From Pseudomonadota bacterium (GTDB lineage Bacteria > Pseudomonadota > Gammaproteobacteria > Acidiferrobacterales > Acidiferrobacteraceae), in NCBI GenBank assembly GCA_021784755.1, contig JAJYHM010000040.1, positions 1 to 64,000 of the forward strand: 64,000 nucleotides of DNA. The letters run 5' to 3'. Below, one piece after another: positions 19,109 through 28,421 of the stretch (within the stretch, counting starts at the first letter, position 1; the number at the start of each line of letters is the position of its first letter). The notes under the pieces are model-generated. The model saw nothing but the letters and a program-made list of their open reading frames with translations, searched no databases and was not told the DNA's origin. Both the position numbers and the translations under genes were made by a program.

Positions 19109-20257
19109 ATGTTTGAAATCGTAGAGACAAGCGGCCAACAGGCCATAATCAAAGTCATAGGGGTTGGCGGCGGTGGCGGTAACGCCATCGAGTATATGAT
19201 GAACTCCAATATCGACGGCGTGGAGTTCATCGTTGCCAATACGGATGCGCAGGCGATCAAGAAGTCGTCCGCCAACGTGATCTTGCAGCTTGGTTCCAAC
19301 CTCACCAAGGGGTTGGGTGCCGGCGCCGATCCTTCGGTCGGGCGCCAGGCGGCCATGGAAGACCGGGAGCGTATAGCCGAGGCGATTGCCGGGGCCGACA
19401 TGGTATTCATCACAGCGGGTATGGGCGGAGGTACCGGCACGGGTGCAGCGCCCATCGTCGCCCAGGTGGCGAAGGATCAGGGCATCCTGACGGTGGCCGT
19501 GATCACGAAGCCGTTCCCTTTCGAGGGCAGAAAGCGCATGAGTGTTGCCGAGCAGGGGATACGGGACCTCGCGGAGTACGTCGATTCGATCATCACGATC
19601 CCGAACGAGAAGCTGCTGGCCGTGGTCGGCCGCGACATGACCTTGCTCGACGCCTTCGCCAAGGCCAACCAGGTCTTGCAGGGAGCTGTTCAGGGGATTG
19701 CTGAGCTTATAACCAAGCCTGGCCATATCAACGTCGATTTTGCCGATGTGCGCACGGTGATGTCGGAGATGGGGATGGCGATGATGGGGTCGGCGGTCGC
19801 ACGAGGTTCTGATCGTGCCCGCGAGGCGGCTCGCGCCGCGATCTCGAGCCCGCTTCTGGAGGATGTGGATATCGCCGGCGCCCGCGGTATGCTAGTAAAT
19901 ATCACCGCAAGCGCCGATATGTCTCTGGGCGAGTTTGCCGAAGTCGGCGATACGATCAAGGAGTTTGCGTCCGACGACGCAACCGTGGTCATGGGCCATG
20001 CGATCGATCCCACAATGGAGGACGCGATGCGCGTCACGGTGGTCGCGACCGGGCTTGGCGGCGGTCAGAAGCGGGCGGCCGTCGCATTGAAGGTGGCCAA
20101 GGGCGGCGCTGTGGGGGGTGGGGCCACTCCGCTCCCGGACTATGATGATCTGGACACCCCCACCGTCATCCGCAACCGGCGGGTGGGCCAGAAGCTCGAC
20201 ACTCAGGCCGCGGATTACCTTGACATTCCGGCCTTCCTCCGTCGTCAGGCCGATTAG
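19109..20257 (+). CDS. ftsZ: Cell division GTPase FtsZ
   Basis: Tubulin-like GTPase that polymerises into the Z ring. It has 382 residues. The start MFEIVETSGQQAIIKVIGV is followed by GGGGNAIEYM, the tubulin signature GMGGGTGTGAAPIVA, the T7 loop region NVDFADVRTVM, and a short linker. The conserved C-terminal peptide DIPAFLRRQAD binds FtsA and ZipA-type partners. GGAGAG lies 10 bases before ATG 19109. It is the last gene of the overlapping cluster; 175 bases separate it from lpxC. Confidence 0.98.
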   Translation: MFEIVETSGQQAIIKVIGVGGGGGNAIEYMMNSNIDGVEFIVANTDAQAIKKSSANVILQLGSNLTKGLGAGADPSVGRQAAMEDRERIAEAIAGADMVFITAGMGGGTGTGAAPIVAQVAKDQGILTVAVITKPFPFEGRKRMSVAEQGIRDLAEYVDSIITIPNEKLLAVVGRDMTLLDAFAKANQVLQGAVQGIAELITKPGHINVDFADVRTVMSEMGMAMMGSAVARGSDRAREAARAAISSPLLEDVDIAGARGMLVNITASADMSLGEFAEVGDTIKEFASDDATVVMGHAIDPTMEDAMRVTVVATGLGGGQKRAAVALKVAKGGAVGGGATPLPDYDDLDTPTVIRNRRVGQKLDTQAADYLDIPAFLRRQAD

Positions 20258-20432
20258 GTCCGTTTGTCGGGGCAGAGGGGCCGGATATGACCGTATTGGA
20301 CGACCGACCTGGACAGAGCCGGATTTTGTCTTTATTGTTTAAGACACTAGCCGAGGCTTGTCTCCGGTGGCCGAACAGGGAGGTCCGGCATGGTCAGCAA
20401 GGTGCTATTCTGCATCACAGCGCGGAAGTCTC

Positions 20433-21344
20433 ATGATAAAGCAACGTACGTTAAAGAACGTGATTCGGGCCACAGGGGTCGGGTTGCATACCGGAGAGAA
20501 GGTTTACCTGACCCTGCGACCGGCGCCGGTCGATAGCGGCATCATCTTCCGTCGGGTCGACTCACCGCAGCTCATGGAAATACGGGCGTGCCCCGAGAAC
20601 GTCAGTGACACACGCCTCTCGACGACGCTCGAGCATAACGGGGCGCGTGTTTCGACGGTCGAACACCTGATGTCGGCCTTTGCGGGTCTTGGGATCGACA
20701 ACGCCTACGTGGATTTGACTGCGCCAGAAGTCCCTATCATGGACGGCAGCGCGGGGCCCTTCGTCTTTTTGATCCAGTCGGCGGGGGTCGAGGAGCAGGC
20801 AGCTCATAAGCGCTTCATTCGCATCCGTAAAACGATTGAAATTCAGGATGGCGACAAATGGGTGCGCTTTGAACCGTGGGACGGTTTCAAGGTGTCCTTT
20901 GCGATAGACTTTGATCACCCCATTTTCCGCAATTCGACCCAGACCGCTTGCATTGATTTCTCCACGACCTCGTTCGTGAAGGAGATTAGCCGGGCGCGGA
21001 CGTTCGGTTTCATGCGCCAGCTCGAGGCCCTGCGGCAGAACGGCTTGGCGCGCGGGGGCGGTCTTGACAACGCGGTCGTCATGGATGATTTCCGCATTTT
21101 GAACGAGGACGGGCTCCGTTACGAAGACGAATTTGTGAAGCATAAGATCCTGGACGCGATAGGGGACCTCTACCTTTTGGGGCATCCTCTGATAGGGGCC
21201 TTTAGCGCCTGCAAGTCGGGCCATGCCTTGAATAATCGTTTGCTGCGCGCGCTGGTTGCGGATGCCGAGGCCTGGGAGATCGTCTCGTTCGAGGAGACGG
21301 ATCGTCCGGCCATCTCCTTCGCGAGGGCCATCCCCGCAGTTTGA
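20433..21344 (+). CDS. lpxC: UDP-3-O-acyl-N-acetylglucosamine deacetylase LpxC
   Basis: Zinc deacetylase that commits UDP-GlcNAc to lipid A, so the outer membrane carries lipopolysaccharide. It has 303 residues. Motifs are [21 protein letters not shown] at the start, [17 protein letters not shown] (zinc His), [12 protein letters not shown], and the C-terminal [19 protein letters not shown] with the second zinc His and catalytic His. ATG 20433 gives the family N-terminus. No clear terminator is seen between ftsZ and lpxC, so read-through is possible. Confidence 0.97.
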   Translation: MIKQRTLKNVIRATGVGLHTGEKVYLTLRPAPVDSGIIFRRVDSPQLMEIRACPENVSDTRLSTTLEHNGARVSTVEHLMSAFAGLGIDNAYVDLTAPEVPIMDGSAGPFVFLIQSAGVEEQAAHKRFIRIRKTIEIQDGDKWVRFEPWDGFKVSFAIDFDHPIFRNSTQTACIDFSTTSFVKEISRARTFGFMRQLEALRQNGLARGGGLDNAVVMDDFRILNEDGLRYEDEFVKHKILDAIGDLYLLGHPLIGAFSACKSGHALNNRLLRALVADAEAWEIVSFEETDRPAISFARAIPAV

Positions 21345-21372
21345 TGGGGTCGGGGCGACCGAGGAGAGTGAT

Positions 21373-21870
21373 GTGAAAGCGGACAAGCCTGCGAATGTGA
21401 CGTTGAGGATCGTGGGTCACCGGAGCCGCTTGAATCGCCATTGGCGGCTTAGCGCACGGCAATGGCGGGTCGCGATCGGCGTCTGTGTGGGCGTCGTCCC
21501 TCTGCTGCTTGCGTTCGGGGTTTATGGGCTGCTCGCGGCCCTGGTCCCCGCTGTGCAGGGTCCTGGCCGGAGCGCAGGCACGGCCGTCGTGGCTCGCGCG
21601 GAACTCGCATCCGTCACCCGCAATACCGCCGCCGGCCTCGATGTTATGGGCTCTGAGCTCGGTGCGCTGCATAGCGATGCCGTCCGGCTCGCGCTTCTTG
21701 AGCGGCGGCTGGTGCAGTCGGCGGGCCTCCCGCTCGGCGCCGCGTTCCACCCGCGCGCGCGCCTACGGACCATGCCGGTCTCGTCCGCGAAGCGCCCGCG
21801 CCGGATCTCCAAATTGCGCGCCCTTGCGCAAGAGCTTTCGCTTCCCGCACCCAAGCGGCGAATCCTATGA
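21373..21870 (+). CDS. Membrane coiled-coil protein resembling an M23 peptidase N-terminus
   Basis: A 165-residue protein of unknown function. GTG 21373 has GAGGAGAG at 21361-21368. A basic cytoplasmic segment of about 35 residues leads to one membrane helix (VGVVPLLLAFGVYGLLAALV), then a helical, Ala/Leu-rich region through GLDVMGSELGALH and LALLERRLVQSAGLPLGAAF, ending in a basic tail. The pattern of Leu-spaced helix ending AGLPLGA closely parallels the region ahead of the peptidase domain in the next gene (AGLPVGAL), so it looks like a peptidase-less partial paralogue. The stop overlaps the next ATG, so the two are probably coexpressed. Confidence 0.7.
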   Translation: MKADKPANVTLRIVGHRSRLNRHWRLSARQWRVAIGVCVGVVPLLLAFGVYGLLAALVPAVQGPGRSAGTAVVARAELASVTRNTAAGLDVMGSELGALHSDAVRLALLERRLVQSAGLPLGAAFHPRARLRTMPVSSAKRPRRISKLRALAQELSLPAPKRRIL

Positions 21871-22778
21871 ACATCATCTTTTTACGCGAGGGCGACGCGC
21901 GTTCGCGGCCCGTCAGTTTGAGCGTTGGGCGGATCGCTGCCGGTGCCGCGGCCTTGTTCGGCGTGATGCCGCTCATTTTGGGGGCGCTTGCTTTCTGGTT
22001 ATTCGCCCATCGGGGGGCCAATGCGACAGCGAGCGCCGCCGCGCCCAACGTCTTGGCACAGGTTCAGAGGCTTGCCACCGCGAGCCGCACCGACCTCACG
22101 GGTCTTGCGACGGCGGTCGGTAGACTGCGAGCCCGCGCCAGCCGGCTTGATGCCTTGTCAGCGCGCCTCGGAGCCCTCGCGGGCCTGCCGGTGGGAGCGT
22201 TGTCGCTGCCGGCGGCTTTCTCTACCGAGGCCGCGGTGCCCAAGGACGGTCGGGAATGGACGATCGCAGGTCTCCAGGCCTTGTCGGGGCGACTGAAGAC
22301 CGAGTTCGCGCGCCGTTCGGCTCAACTGGCGGTGCTCGCGTCGATTCTGGCGGCCCATCGTGTCGCGGCGCGCTTGACCCCGCGCGGCTGGCCTGTGCGC
22401 GGTGGCTGGATATCCTCGCCCTTCGGTCCGCGCCCGGACCCCTTCACCGGTCGGCCGGGCTTTCATCCCGGGATCGACATCGCCGTGCCGCTCGGCACGC
22501 CGGTGCGCGCCATGGCCGCTGGCATCGTTATCTTCGCTGGTCGGGATGGCGGTTTTGGCCGCCTCGTCAAGATCTCGGATGGCCACAGCGAGGTGACCAT
22601 GTACGCCCATCTGAGCGCGCGCTTTGTGCATGTGGGGGAGGTGATCCACAAGCACCAACTCCTCGGGCGCGTGGGGGATACCGGGTATTCGACGGGCCCG
22701 CACCTGCATTTCGAGGTCATGCTCCACGGTGTGCCCATCAATCCGGCAGGCTTTCTGCGGCTAGCCGACCGGCATTGA
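21867..22778 (+). CDS. M23-family (LytM) peptidoglycan endopeptidase
   Basis: Membrane-anchored periplasmic peptidase expected to cut peptidoglycan cross-links. It has 303 residues: an N-terminal helix (AAGAAALFGVMPLILGALAFW), a coiled-coil linker from about 55 to 155, and a C-terminal LytM domain starting GGWISSPFGPRPDPF. Zinc ligands are seen in HPGIDIAVP (HxxxD) and the HLHFEV end of GPHLHFEV, so the enzyme looks active, unlike degenerate EnvC/NlpD activators. The location between lpxC and secA is common in proteobacteria. ATG 21867 overlaps the preceding gene by 4 bases. Confidence 0.9.
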   Translation: MNIIFLREGDARSRPVSLSVGRIAAGAAALFGVMPLILGALAFWLFAHRGANATASAAAPNVLAQVQRLATASRTDLTGLATAVGRLRARASRLDALSARLGALAGLPVGALSLPAAFSTEAAVPKDGREWTIAGLQALSGRLKTEFARRSAQLAVLASILAAHRVAARLTPRGWPVRGGWISSPFGPRPDPFTGRPGFHPGIDIAVPLGTPVRAMAAGIVIFAGRDGGFGRLVKISDGHSEVTMYAHLSARFVHVGEVIHKHQLLGRVGDTGYSTGPHLHFEVMLHGVPINPAGFLRLADRH

Positions 22779-22846
22779 GTGAAAAGTGTTCAAGTAGCCC
22801 CCCTTTTCGGCCATAATGCGACTTTTTCCGAGTCGCCCAGAGGGTT

Positions 22847-25528
22847 ATGGCCGCGAACGTCCTAAGTAGATTCTTCGGTAGCCGCAACGAGCGCGTGGTT
22901 CGGCGCTTGCGCCAGAAGGTGGGGTCGATCAACGCCCTCGAGCCGCGCTATGCGGCACTTTCGGATGACGAGCTGCGCAATCAAACGGCGGTGTTCCGCG
23001 AGCGGCTCGCCCGTGGCGAGCCGTTGGATGCCCTGCTCCCAGAGGCCTTCGCGGTGGTGCGCGAAGGTTCGCGCCGAGCGCTTGGCATGCGGCACTTCGA
23101 TGTCCAGTTGATCGGCGGTATGGTCCTCCACGAGGGCAAGATCGCGGAGATGCGCACGGGCGAGGGTAAAACCCTTGTGGCGACCTTGGCCGCCTATCTG
23201 AATGCCTTGCCTGGGTCTGGGGTCCACGTCGTCACGGTGAACGACTATCTCGCTTCGCGTGACGCAGAATGGATGGGGCGCCTCTACCGTTTTCTAGGCT
23301 TATCGGTCGGGACTATCGTCTCGTCGCTGGACGGCCCGGCGCGTCGGGAGGCGTATAACGCCGATATCACGTACGGAACGAACAACGAGTTCGGGTTCGA
23401 TTATCTGCGCGACAATATGGCGTTCAGCGCCGACGAGCGTGTCCAGCGTGCGCTGCATTACGCCATCGTAGACGAGGTGGATTCGATCCTCATCGATGAG
23501 GCCCGCACACCGCTCATCATATCCGGGCCTACCGAAGAGAATACGGATCTTTACGTCAAGATCGATGTCATCGTGCCCCGCCTGAAGAAGCAGGAGACGA
23601 CCGGGGGCCCCGGAGATTATTCGGTAGACGAAAAAGCCAAGCAGGTCTACCTTACGGAAGAGGGCCATGAGACGGCCGAGCGCCTGCTGGCGCAAGCCGG
23701 TTTGCTCGCGGAAGGGGAAAGTCTCTACGACCTTGCCAACATGGGTCTGCTGCATCACCTGAACGCCGCGTTGAGGGCTCATGCCCTGTACCATCGCGAG
23801 GTGGACTACATCGTGGCCAACGGCGAGATCGTCATCGTCGACGAATTCACGGGACGCATGATGACGGGACGGCGCTGGTCCGACGGCCTGCATCAGGCCG
23901 TCGAGGCCAAGGAGCGGGTCGAGATCCAGAACGAAAACCAGACTCTTGCCTCGATCACGTTCCAGAATTACTTCCGTCTCTACGAGAAGCTCGCCGGAAT
24001 GACCGGCACGGCTGATACGGAAGCCTTTGAGTTTCAGGAGATTTATAACCTCGAGGTCACGGTGATCCCGACGCATCGCCCTGCGATCCGTAAGGATCAA
24101 GGGGATCAGGTCTACAGGACCACCGCTGAGAAGCATGCCGCCATCGTCACCGAGGTCGAGGAGGCCCACAAGAGGGGGCAACCGGTGTTGGTCGGGACGG
24201 CCTCTATCGAGAGCTCCGAGAGTCTCTCGGTCCTGCTGGAACAGGCGCGCATCCCTCATGAGGTATTGAACGCTAAACATCACGAGCGCGAGGCGCACAT
24301 TATTGCCCAGGCGGGTCGCGCAGGGGCCGTGACCATCGCCACCAATATGGCGGGCCGCGGCACGGATATCGTGCTCGGGGGAAACCCGGAGGCGGAACTA
24401 TCGCCCGATGCCGACGAGATGGCGCGTAAGCGGGCCCGGGATGAATGGCAGGCAAGGCACGATCGTGTCATCGAGGCCGGCGGGCTCAAGGTGATCGGGA
24501 CCGAGCGGCACGAGTCGCGCCGTATCGACAATCAGCTGCGTGGGCGGTCGGGTCGCCAGGGCGACCCGGGCGAGACCCGCTTCTATCTCTGCCTCGAGGA
24601 TAATCTGATGCGTATCTTTGGGTCGGATCGGATTGCCGGCCTCATGGAGAAGCTCGGCATGGAGCAGGGCGACGCCATCGAGCATCCGTGGGTGACGAAG
24701 GCGATCGAGAATGCCCAGCGTAAGGTCGAGGCCCACAACTTCGATATCCGAAAGCAGTTGCTCGAGTATGACGATGTCGCGAACGATCAGCGCAAGGTGA
24801 TCTACGAGCAACGCAACAAGCTGCTCGTCGCCGACGATGTGGGCGCGAGTGTGGCGGCGATTCACCGCGATGTGGTTGATGCCCTGATCAGCAACCATGT
24901 GCCACCGGCCAGCTTTGAGGAGCAATGGGACATCGGGGGGCTCAAGACGACACTCGACCATGAATTGCGTCTCGATCTGCCGATCGACCAATGGTTGAAG
25001 GATGACACTAACCTGGATGAGGAGGGGCTGCGCGCCCGGATTCTGGAGGAGGCCGAGAAGCGTTATCGCGAAAAGGCCGAAGAGATCGGCGCGGAGACCA
25101 TGCGTCATCTCGAGAAGGCCATCATGCTCCAGGTCCTCGATCTGCAGTGGAAGGACCACCTTGCGGCGATGGATCATCTCCGCCAGGGGATACAGCTGCG
25201 AGGGTACGCGCAAAAGAGTCCGCAGCAGGAGTACAAGCGCGAGGCCTTTGAGCTTTTCTCGCACATGCTCGATCGCATAAAGCATGAAGTGATTACGACC
25301 ATCGCCCAAGTGGACATCCAGGATGATAGCGATATCGACGCCATCGACGAGCAGCGCCGCCAGCAAGGGGCCGCGTTCTACGAACACCCGAGTCTCGAAC
25401 TCGCGGGAGAGGGTGCGGACCTCGCGGTGCAGACGATCACGCGCAGCGGGCGCAAGGTCGGGCGCAACGATCCCTGTCCGTGCGGTTCGGGTAAGAAGTA
25501 CAAGCAGTGCCATGGGCGTCTCGTCTAA
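22847..25528 (+). CDS. secA: Preprotein translocase ATPase SecA
   Basis: ATP-driven motor that pushes unfolded preproteins through SecYEG. It has 893 residues. Motor motifs are [13 protein letters not shown] (Walker A), [21 protein letters not shown] (Walker B) and GTDIVLGGN, with the [13 protein letters not shown] block. The C-terminus carries an intact SEC-C zinc motif, [14 protein letters not shown], for SecB and phospholipid binding. ATG 22847 has AGAGGG upstream. A CATAAT at 22812-22817 could be the -10 of its own promoter, but no good -35 is seen. Confidence 0.98.
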   Translation: MAANVLSRFFGSRNERVVRRLRQKVGSINALEPRYAALSDDELRNQTAVFRERLARGEPLDALLPEAFAVVREGSRRALGMRHFDVQLIGGMVLHEGKIAEMRTGEGKTLVATLAAYLNALPGSGVHVVTVNDYLASRDAEWMGRLYRFLGLSVGTIVSSLDGPARREAYNADITYGTNNEFGFDYLRDNMAFSADERVQRALHYAIVDEVDSILIDEARTPLIISGPTEENTDLYVKIDVIVPRLKKQETTGGPGDYSVDEKAKQVYLTEEGHETAERLLAQAGLLAEGESLYDLANMGLLHHLNAALRAHALYHREVDYIVANGEIVIVDEFTGRMMTGRRWSDGLHQAVEAKERVEIQNENQTLASITFQNYFRLYEKLAGMTGTADTEAFEFQEIYNLEVTVIPTHRPAIRKDQGDQVYRTTAEKHAAIVTEVEEAHKRGQPVLVGTASIESSESLSVLLEQARIPHEVLNAKHHEREAHIIAQAGRAGAVTIATNMAGRGTDIVLGGNPEAELSPDADEMARKRARDEWQARHDRVIEAGGLKVIGTERHESRRIDNQLRGRSGRQGDPGETRFYLCLEDNLMRIFGSDRIAGLMEKLGMEQGDAIEHPWVTKAIENAQRKVEAHNFDIRKQLLEYDDVANDQRKVIYEQRNKLLVADDVGASVAAIHRDVVDALISNHVPPASFEEQWDIGGLKTTLDHELRLDLPIDQWLKDDTNLDEEGLRARILEEAEKRYREKAEEIGAETMRHLEKAIMLQVLDLQWKDHLAAMDHLRQGIQLRGYAQKSPQQEYKREAFELFSHMLDRIKHEVITTIAQVDIQDDSDIDAIDEQRRQQGAAFYEHPSLELAGEGADLAVQTITRSGRKVGRNDPCPCGSGKKYKQCHGRLV

Positions 25529-25537
25529 GGAGTCATT

Positions 25538-26755
25538 ATGGCCGTAGGAGTGAAGGCAATGCCGCCGCTTGGCGTGATTGCGGGCGTGCGGCTGGGAACC
25601 GTCGCTGCGGGGATCCGTAAGGCCGCTCGGCGCGATCTCGTCGTTATTCAGTGTGCCCCAGGGACGACGGCCGCCGCGGTCTTCACGCAGAGCCATTTCG
25701 CGGCTGCACCCGTGATCGTGGCTAAGGAGCACTTGCGCGCCTCTGAGCCGCGTGCGCTTGTTATTAATACCGGTTACGCGAATGCCGCGACCGGCGCCGT
25801 GGGTCTTGAGGATGCGCGTGCCTGTTGTGCGGCCGTAGCCGAGGCTCTGGGGTGTAGGGTCCAGGAGGTCCTTCCGTTCTCGACGGGCGTCATAGGCCAG
25901 CGTTTGCCGGTGGCGGCGGTGGTGGCTGGGATCCCGGCGGCAGTGGCTGCGGCCACCGAGGACGGGTGGGCGGATGCCGCGTTTGGCATCATGACCACCG
26001 ACACGGTGCCCAAGGCGAGCTTTCAGGAGGCGGGTATCGGTGGTGTACCGGTGCGCTTGGTCGGTATCGCCAAGGGTTCAGGTATGATTCACCCGAATAT
26101 GGCGACGATGTTGTCCTTCGTCGCGACTGATGTCGAGGCCCCGCGGCCCGTCTTGCAGGCGGCCCTGGAGCGTGCCGTGAAGACCACGTTTAACGCCATT
26201 TCCGTCGATGGGGATACTTCGACGAACGATGCCTTGGTCGTGCTCGCCACAGGTCGCTCGGGCGCGCGCCTTACGGCTGCTGAAGGTCCGGAGTTCGCAG
26301 TTTTTTGCGATGCTCTAGAGCGCCTCTGTGCGGAACTTGCGCAGGCCATCGTCCGTGATGGCGAGGGCGCGACCAAGTTCGTGCGCGTCGAAATCTCCGG
26401 AGCCTGCTCCGATGAGGAGGCGCGGGTGGTGGCTGACACCATTGCGAGTTCTCCGCTCGTCAAGACGGCCCTTTTTGCGAGCGACCCCAATTGGGGCCGC
26501 ATCCTCATGGCCGTGGGGCGCGCACCTATCAGGCTCGATGATGCGAACCGCGTGGTCGTACATCTGAACGGGGTGCGGGTGTTCCGCCAGGGCATGGTCG
26601 ATCCCGATTACCGCGAAGAGATGGGTCAGCGGGCCTTGGCCGGGGATGAGATCGTGGTGGCCGTGGATCTCGGGCAGGGCGCGGGGCGTGCGGCCGTCCA
26701 CACCTGCGATTTTTCCTATGATTATGTCCGCATCAATGGATCCTACCGGACCTGA
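25538..26755 (+). CDS. argJ: Bifunctional ornithine acetyltransferase / N-acetylglutamate synthase ArgJ
   Basis: Transfers the acetyl group from N-acetylornithine to glutamate, giving a cyclic arginine pathway, and may also use acetyl-CoA. It has 405 residues. The autocleavage site is KGSGMIHPNMATMLSF, where the Thr of MATML should become the N-terminal nucleophile of the beta chain. Other family blocks are INTGYANAATG, STGVIGQRLP and ASDPNWGRILMAVGRA. The C-terminus has YDYVRINGSYRT. The gene follows secA by 9 bases with TAAGGAG as the SD. Confidence 0.96.
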   Translation: MAVGVKAMPPLGVIAGVRLGTVAAGIRKAARRDLVVIQCAPGTTAAAVFTQSHFAAAPVIVAKEHLRASEPRALVINTGYANAATGAVGLEDARACCAAVAEALGCRVQEVLPFSTGVIGQRLPVAAVVAGIPAAVAAATEDGWADAAFGIMTTDTVPKASFQEAGIGGVPVRLVGIAKGSGMIHPNMATMLSFVATDVEAPRPVLQAALERAVKTTFNAISVDGDTSTNDALVVLATGRSGARLTAAEGPEFAVFCDALERLCAELAQAIVRDGEGATKFVRVEISGACSDEEARVVADTIASSPLVKTALFASDPNWGRILMAVGRAPIRLDDANRVVVHLNGVRVFRQGMVDPDYREEMGQRALAGDEIVVAVDLGQGAGRAAVHTCDFSYDYVRINGSYRT

Positions 26756-27686
26756 GCGCGTCGTCGCCGGTCTCCTTTGGGGCGGCGGCGGGCGCGTGTT
26801 GATCGCACGCCGTCCGCCAGGCAAGGCCGGCGCGGGGCTCTGGGAATTCCCGGGCGGCAAGGTCCGGGCCGGTGAGGCAGGCGCTGATGCCTTGAGACGC
26901 GAGCTCTATGAGGAGCTTGGGATTACGGTGGGCGCCTGCACGTTTTTGCCCCACTACCGCGCGAACCCGCCCGCGGGTCTTGAGCTCACATTCTGGCGCG
27001 TCGAGACCTATGATGGTGTCCCGGAAGGTCGCGAGGGCCAGGAGATTCGCTGGTGTCCCATCGATGCGCTCGGGGACCTCCCCTTCCTGCCAGCCGACCG
27101 CCCCATTTTGGCGCGGTTGCGTCTGCCGTCCCTCTATCTGGTGAGTGACGTCGACGGTTTGGGTGAGGCCTTGTTCGAGGAGCGCCTCTTCCAGGTCGCC
27201 CGTCGCGAGCCGGTCTTGCTGCAGTTGCGCGAGCCGTGGGCCGCCCCGCGTCTGCGCGAGTACGCGGCGTATCTAAAGCGCGTATTGGCCCCCCATGGCG
27301 GCCGCTGTGTCGTGAACGGCGATCCCCAGGAAGCGCTCGGGTGCGCCGACGGGGTCCATCTGTCGGCGGCGCGGCTCGCGCGCCTTAGCGCGCGCCCGGC
27401 GTCGGCTGACGGGCTCGTAGGAACATCCTGCCACAATGCGCAGGAATTGCGGCAGGCCGAGGCCCTGGGCTGCGATTTCGCCGTGCTCTCGCCTGTGAAG
27501 GCCACGCCCACCCATCCCGGCGCCACCCCGCTAGGCTGGGAGCGTTTCCGGCACATGGTTTCGGAGGTAACGTTGCCGGTTTACGCCTTGGGGGGCATGA
27601 CGTGCGCCGACCTCGGGGTGGCGGAGACCCATCTCGCGCAGGGCGTGGCCGTGCGCAGCGCCATTTTCGGGAAAGAGGGCGCATGA
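26736..27686 (+). CDS. Nudix hydrolase fused to a ThiE-like domain
   Basis: A 316-residue two-domain protein. Residues 1 to about 130 form a MutT-type Nudix domain with an intact Nudix box (GGKVRAGEAGADALRRELYEE, continuing LGI) and WEFPGGK, consistent with 8-oxo-dGTP-type sanitation. Residues of about 150 to 316 resemble thiamine phosphate synthase, with ADGVHLSAARL, SCHNAQELRQAEALGCDFAVLSPV (split here), and YALGGM. The ThiE part has VVNGDP where true ThiE enzymes usually have an Asp soon after the Asn, so its activity is doubtful. Fusions like this near secA/argJ are known in gammaproteobacteria. ATG 26736 lies inside argJ, overlapping by 20 bases. Confidence 0.88.
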   Translation: MDPTGPERVVAGLLWGGGGRVLIARRPPGKAGAGLWEFPGGKVRAGEAGADALRRELYEELGITVGACTFLPHYRANPPAGLELTFWRVETYDGVPEGREGQEIRWCPIDALGDLPFLPADRPILARLRLPSLYLVSDVDGLGEALFEERLFQVARREPVLLQLREPWAAPRLREYAAYLKRVLAPHGGRCVVNGDPQEALGCADGVHLSAARLARLSARPASADGLVGTSCHNAQELRQAEALGCDFAVLSPVKATPTHPGATPLGWERFRHMVSEVTLPVYALGGMTCADLGVAETHLAQGVAVRSAIFGKEGA

Positions 27687-27832
27687 CGCGCCAACCCGTC
27701 GAAGCGGGCGCGCTTGTCGCCGAAACTCCCGGGTTGTGTAAAAGGGCGCGGCGATTTGGCCGGCGATTCAAGTTCCTTGCTGCGACGACCGATGGGACGG
27801 CAGGGCGCCTTCGCTTACGCCGTGATCCTTGA
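27683..27832 (+). CDS. Possible 49-residue basic small protein
   Basis: An ATG at 27683 overlaps the stop of the Nudix-ThiE gene as ATGA and opens a 49-codon frame. The product is strongly basic in its second half (CKRARRFGRRFKF and RLRLRRDP). No domain is recognised. The overlap suggests translational coupling, but Arg-rich frames also arise by chance in GC-rich DNA, so this is a candidate only. It fills most of the 177-base gap before arfB. Confidence 0.25.
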   Translation: MTRQPVEAGALVAETPGLCKRARRFGRRFKFLAATTDGTAGRLRLRRDP

Positions 27833-27863
27833 AGGGGTAGGGGGCTGCGCGTATCGTGGCGCC

Positions 27864-28286
27864 ATGATCGCCATCACATCGAGCCTATCGATCAGCGAGG
27901 ACGAGATCGAGGAGCGATTCGTCCGGTCCCCAGGTCCCGGTGGGCAGAACGTCAATAAGGTCGCTACGGCCGTGCAGCTGCGCTTCCATGTGACGGGTTG
28001 CGCATCCCTACCCGCGGGCGCACGCGAGCGCCTGCTGCATTTGGCGCGCGGACGTATCACGCGCGAGGGCTACCTTGTGATCCACGCGCATACGCATAGG
28101 ACCCGCGAGTGCAACCGGCGTGAGGCCCGTAAACGGTTGGTCCATTGGATACAACGGGCGCTTGAGGTCCCAGAACGGCGTATCGCGACTCGTCCGACGC
28201 TCGCTTCGCGCCGCCGACGGCTTGATGACAAGCGCGCCCGCGGGCTTGCCAAGGATCGTCGCCGCCCGGTCGTCGCCGGCGACTAG
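27864..28286 (+). CDS. arfB: Alternative ribosome-rescue factor ArfB (YaeJ/ICT1 family)
   Basis: Ribosome-associated peptidyl-tRNA hydrolase that frees ribosomes stalled at mRNA 3' ends. It has 140 residues, the family length. The GGQ catalytic motif is in RSPGPGGQNVNKVATAV, preceded by the SEDEIEERF segment. The C-terminal tail, from about residue 105, is Lys/Arg-rich (RRRRLDDKRARGLAKDRRR) and in this family enters the empty mRNA channel. ATG 27864 gives the family N-terminus (MIAITSSLSI). It converges with the GNAT gene across a strong hairpin. Confidence 0.93.
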   Translation: MIAITSSLSISEDEIEERFVRSPGPGGQNVNKVATAVQLRFHVTGCASLPAGARERLLHLARGRITREGYLVIHAHTHRTRECNRREARKRLVHWIQRALEVPERRIATRPTLASRRRRLDDKRARGLAKDRRRPVVAGD

Positions 28287-28324
28287 CCCATCCGTAAGTG
28301 TCCAGCCACTCATTTCTGATCACC

Positions 28325-28358
28325 TCAACTACCCCGGCCTGAAGGCCGGGGTAGTTGA
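28325..28358. terminator. Perfect 15-bp hairpin between convergent genes
   Basis: TCAACTACCCCGGCC (28325-28339), loop TGAA, then GGCCGGGGTAGTTGA (28344-28358). It lies between the stops of arfB (plus) and the GNAT gene (minus), so it could end transcription from both sides. Its CCCCGGCC-TGAA-GGCCGGGG core also resembles the end hairpins of IS200/IS605-type elements and REP sequences, so it may be a mobile-element relic. No transposase is next to it. Confidence 0.65.
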
Positions 28359-28421
28359 CCGAACCGAGTCTGTCGAAGAGTATCCAGGAAACAGGGGAAA
28401 TGGCGAGCCGATTACGCCCAT

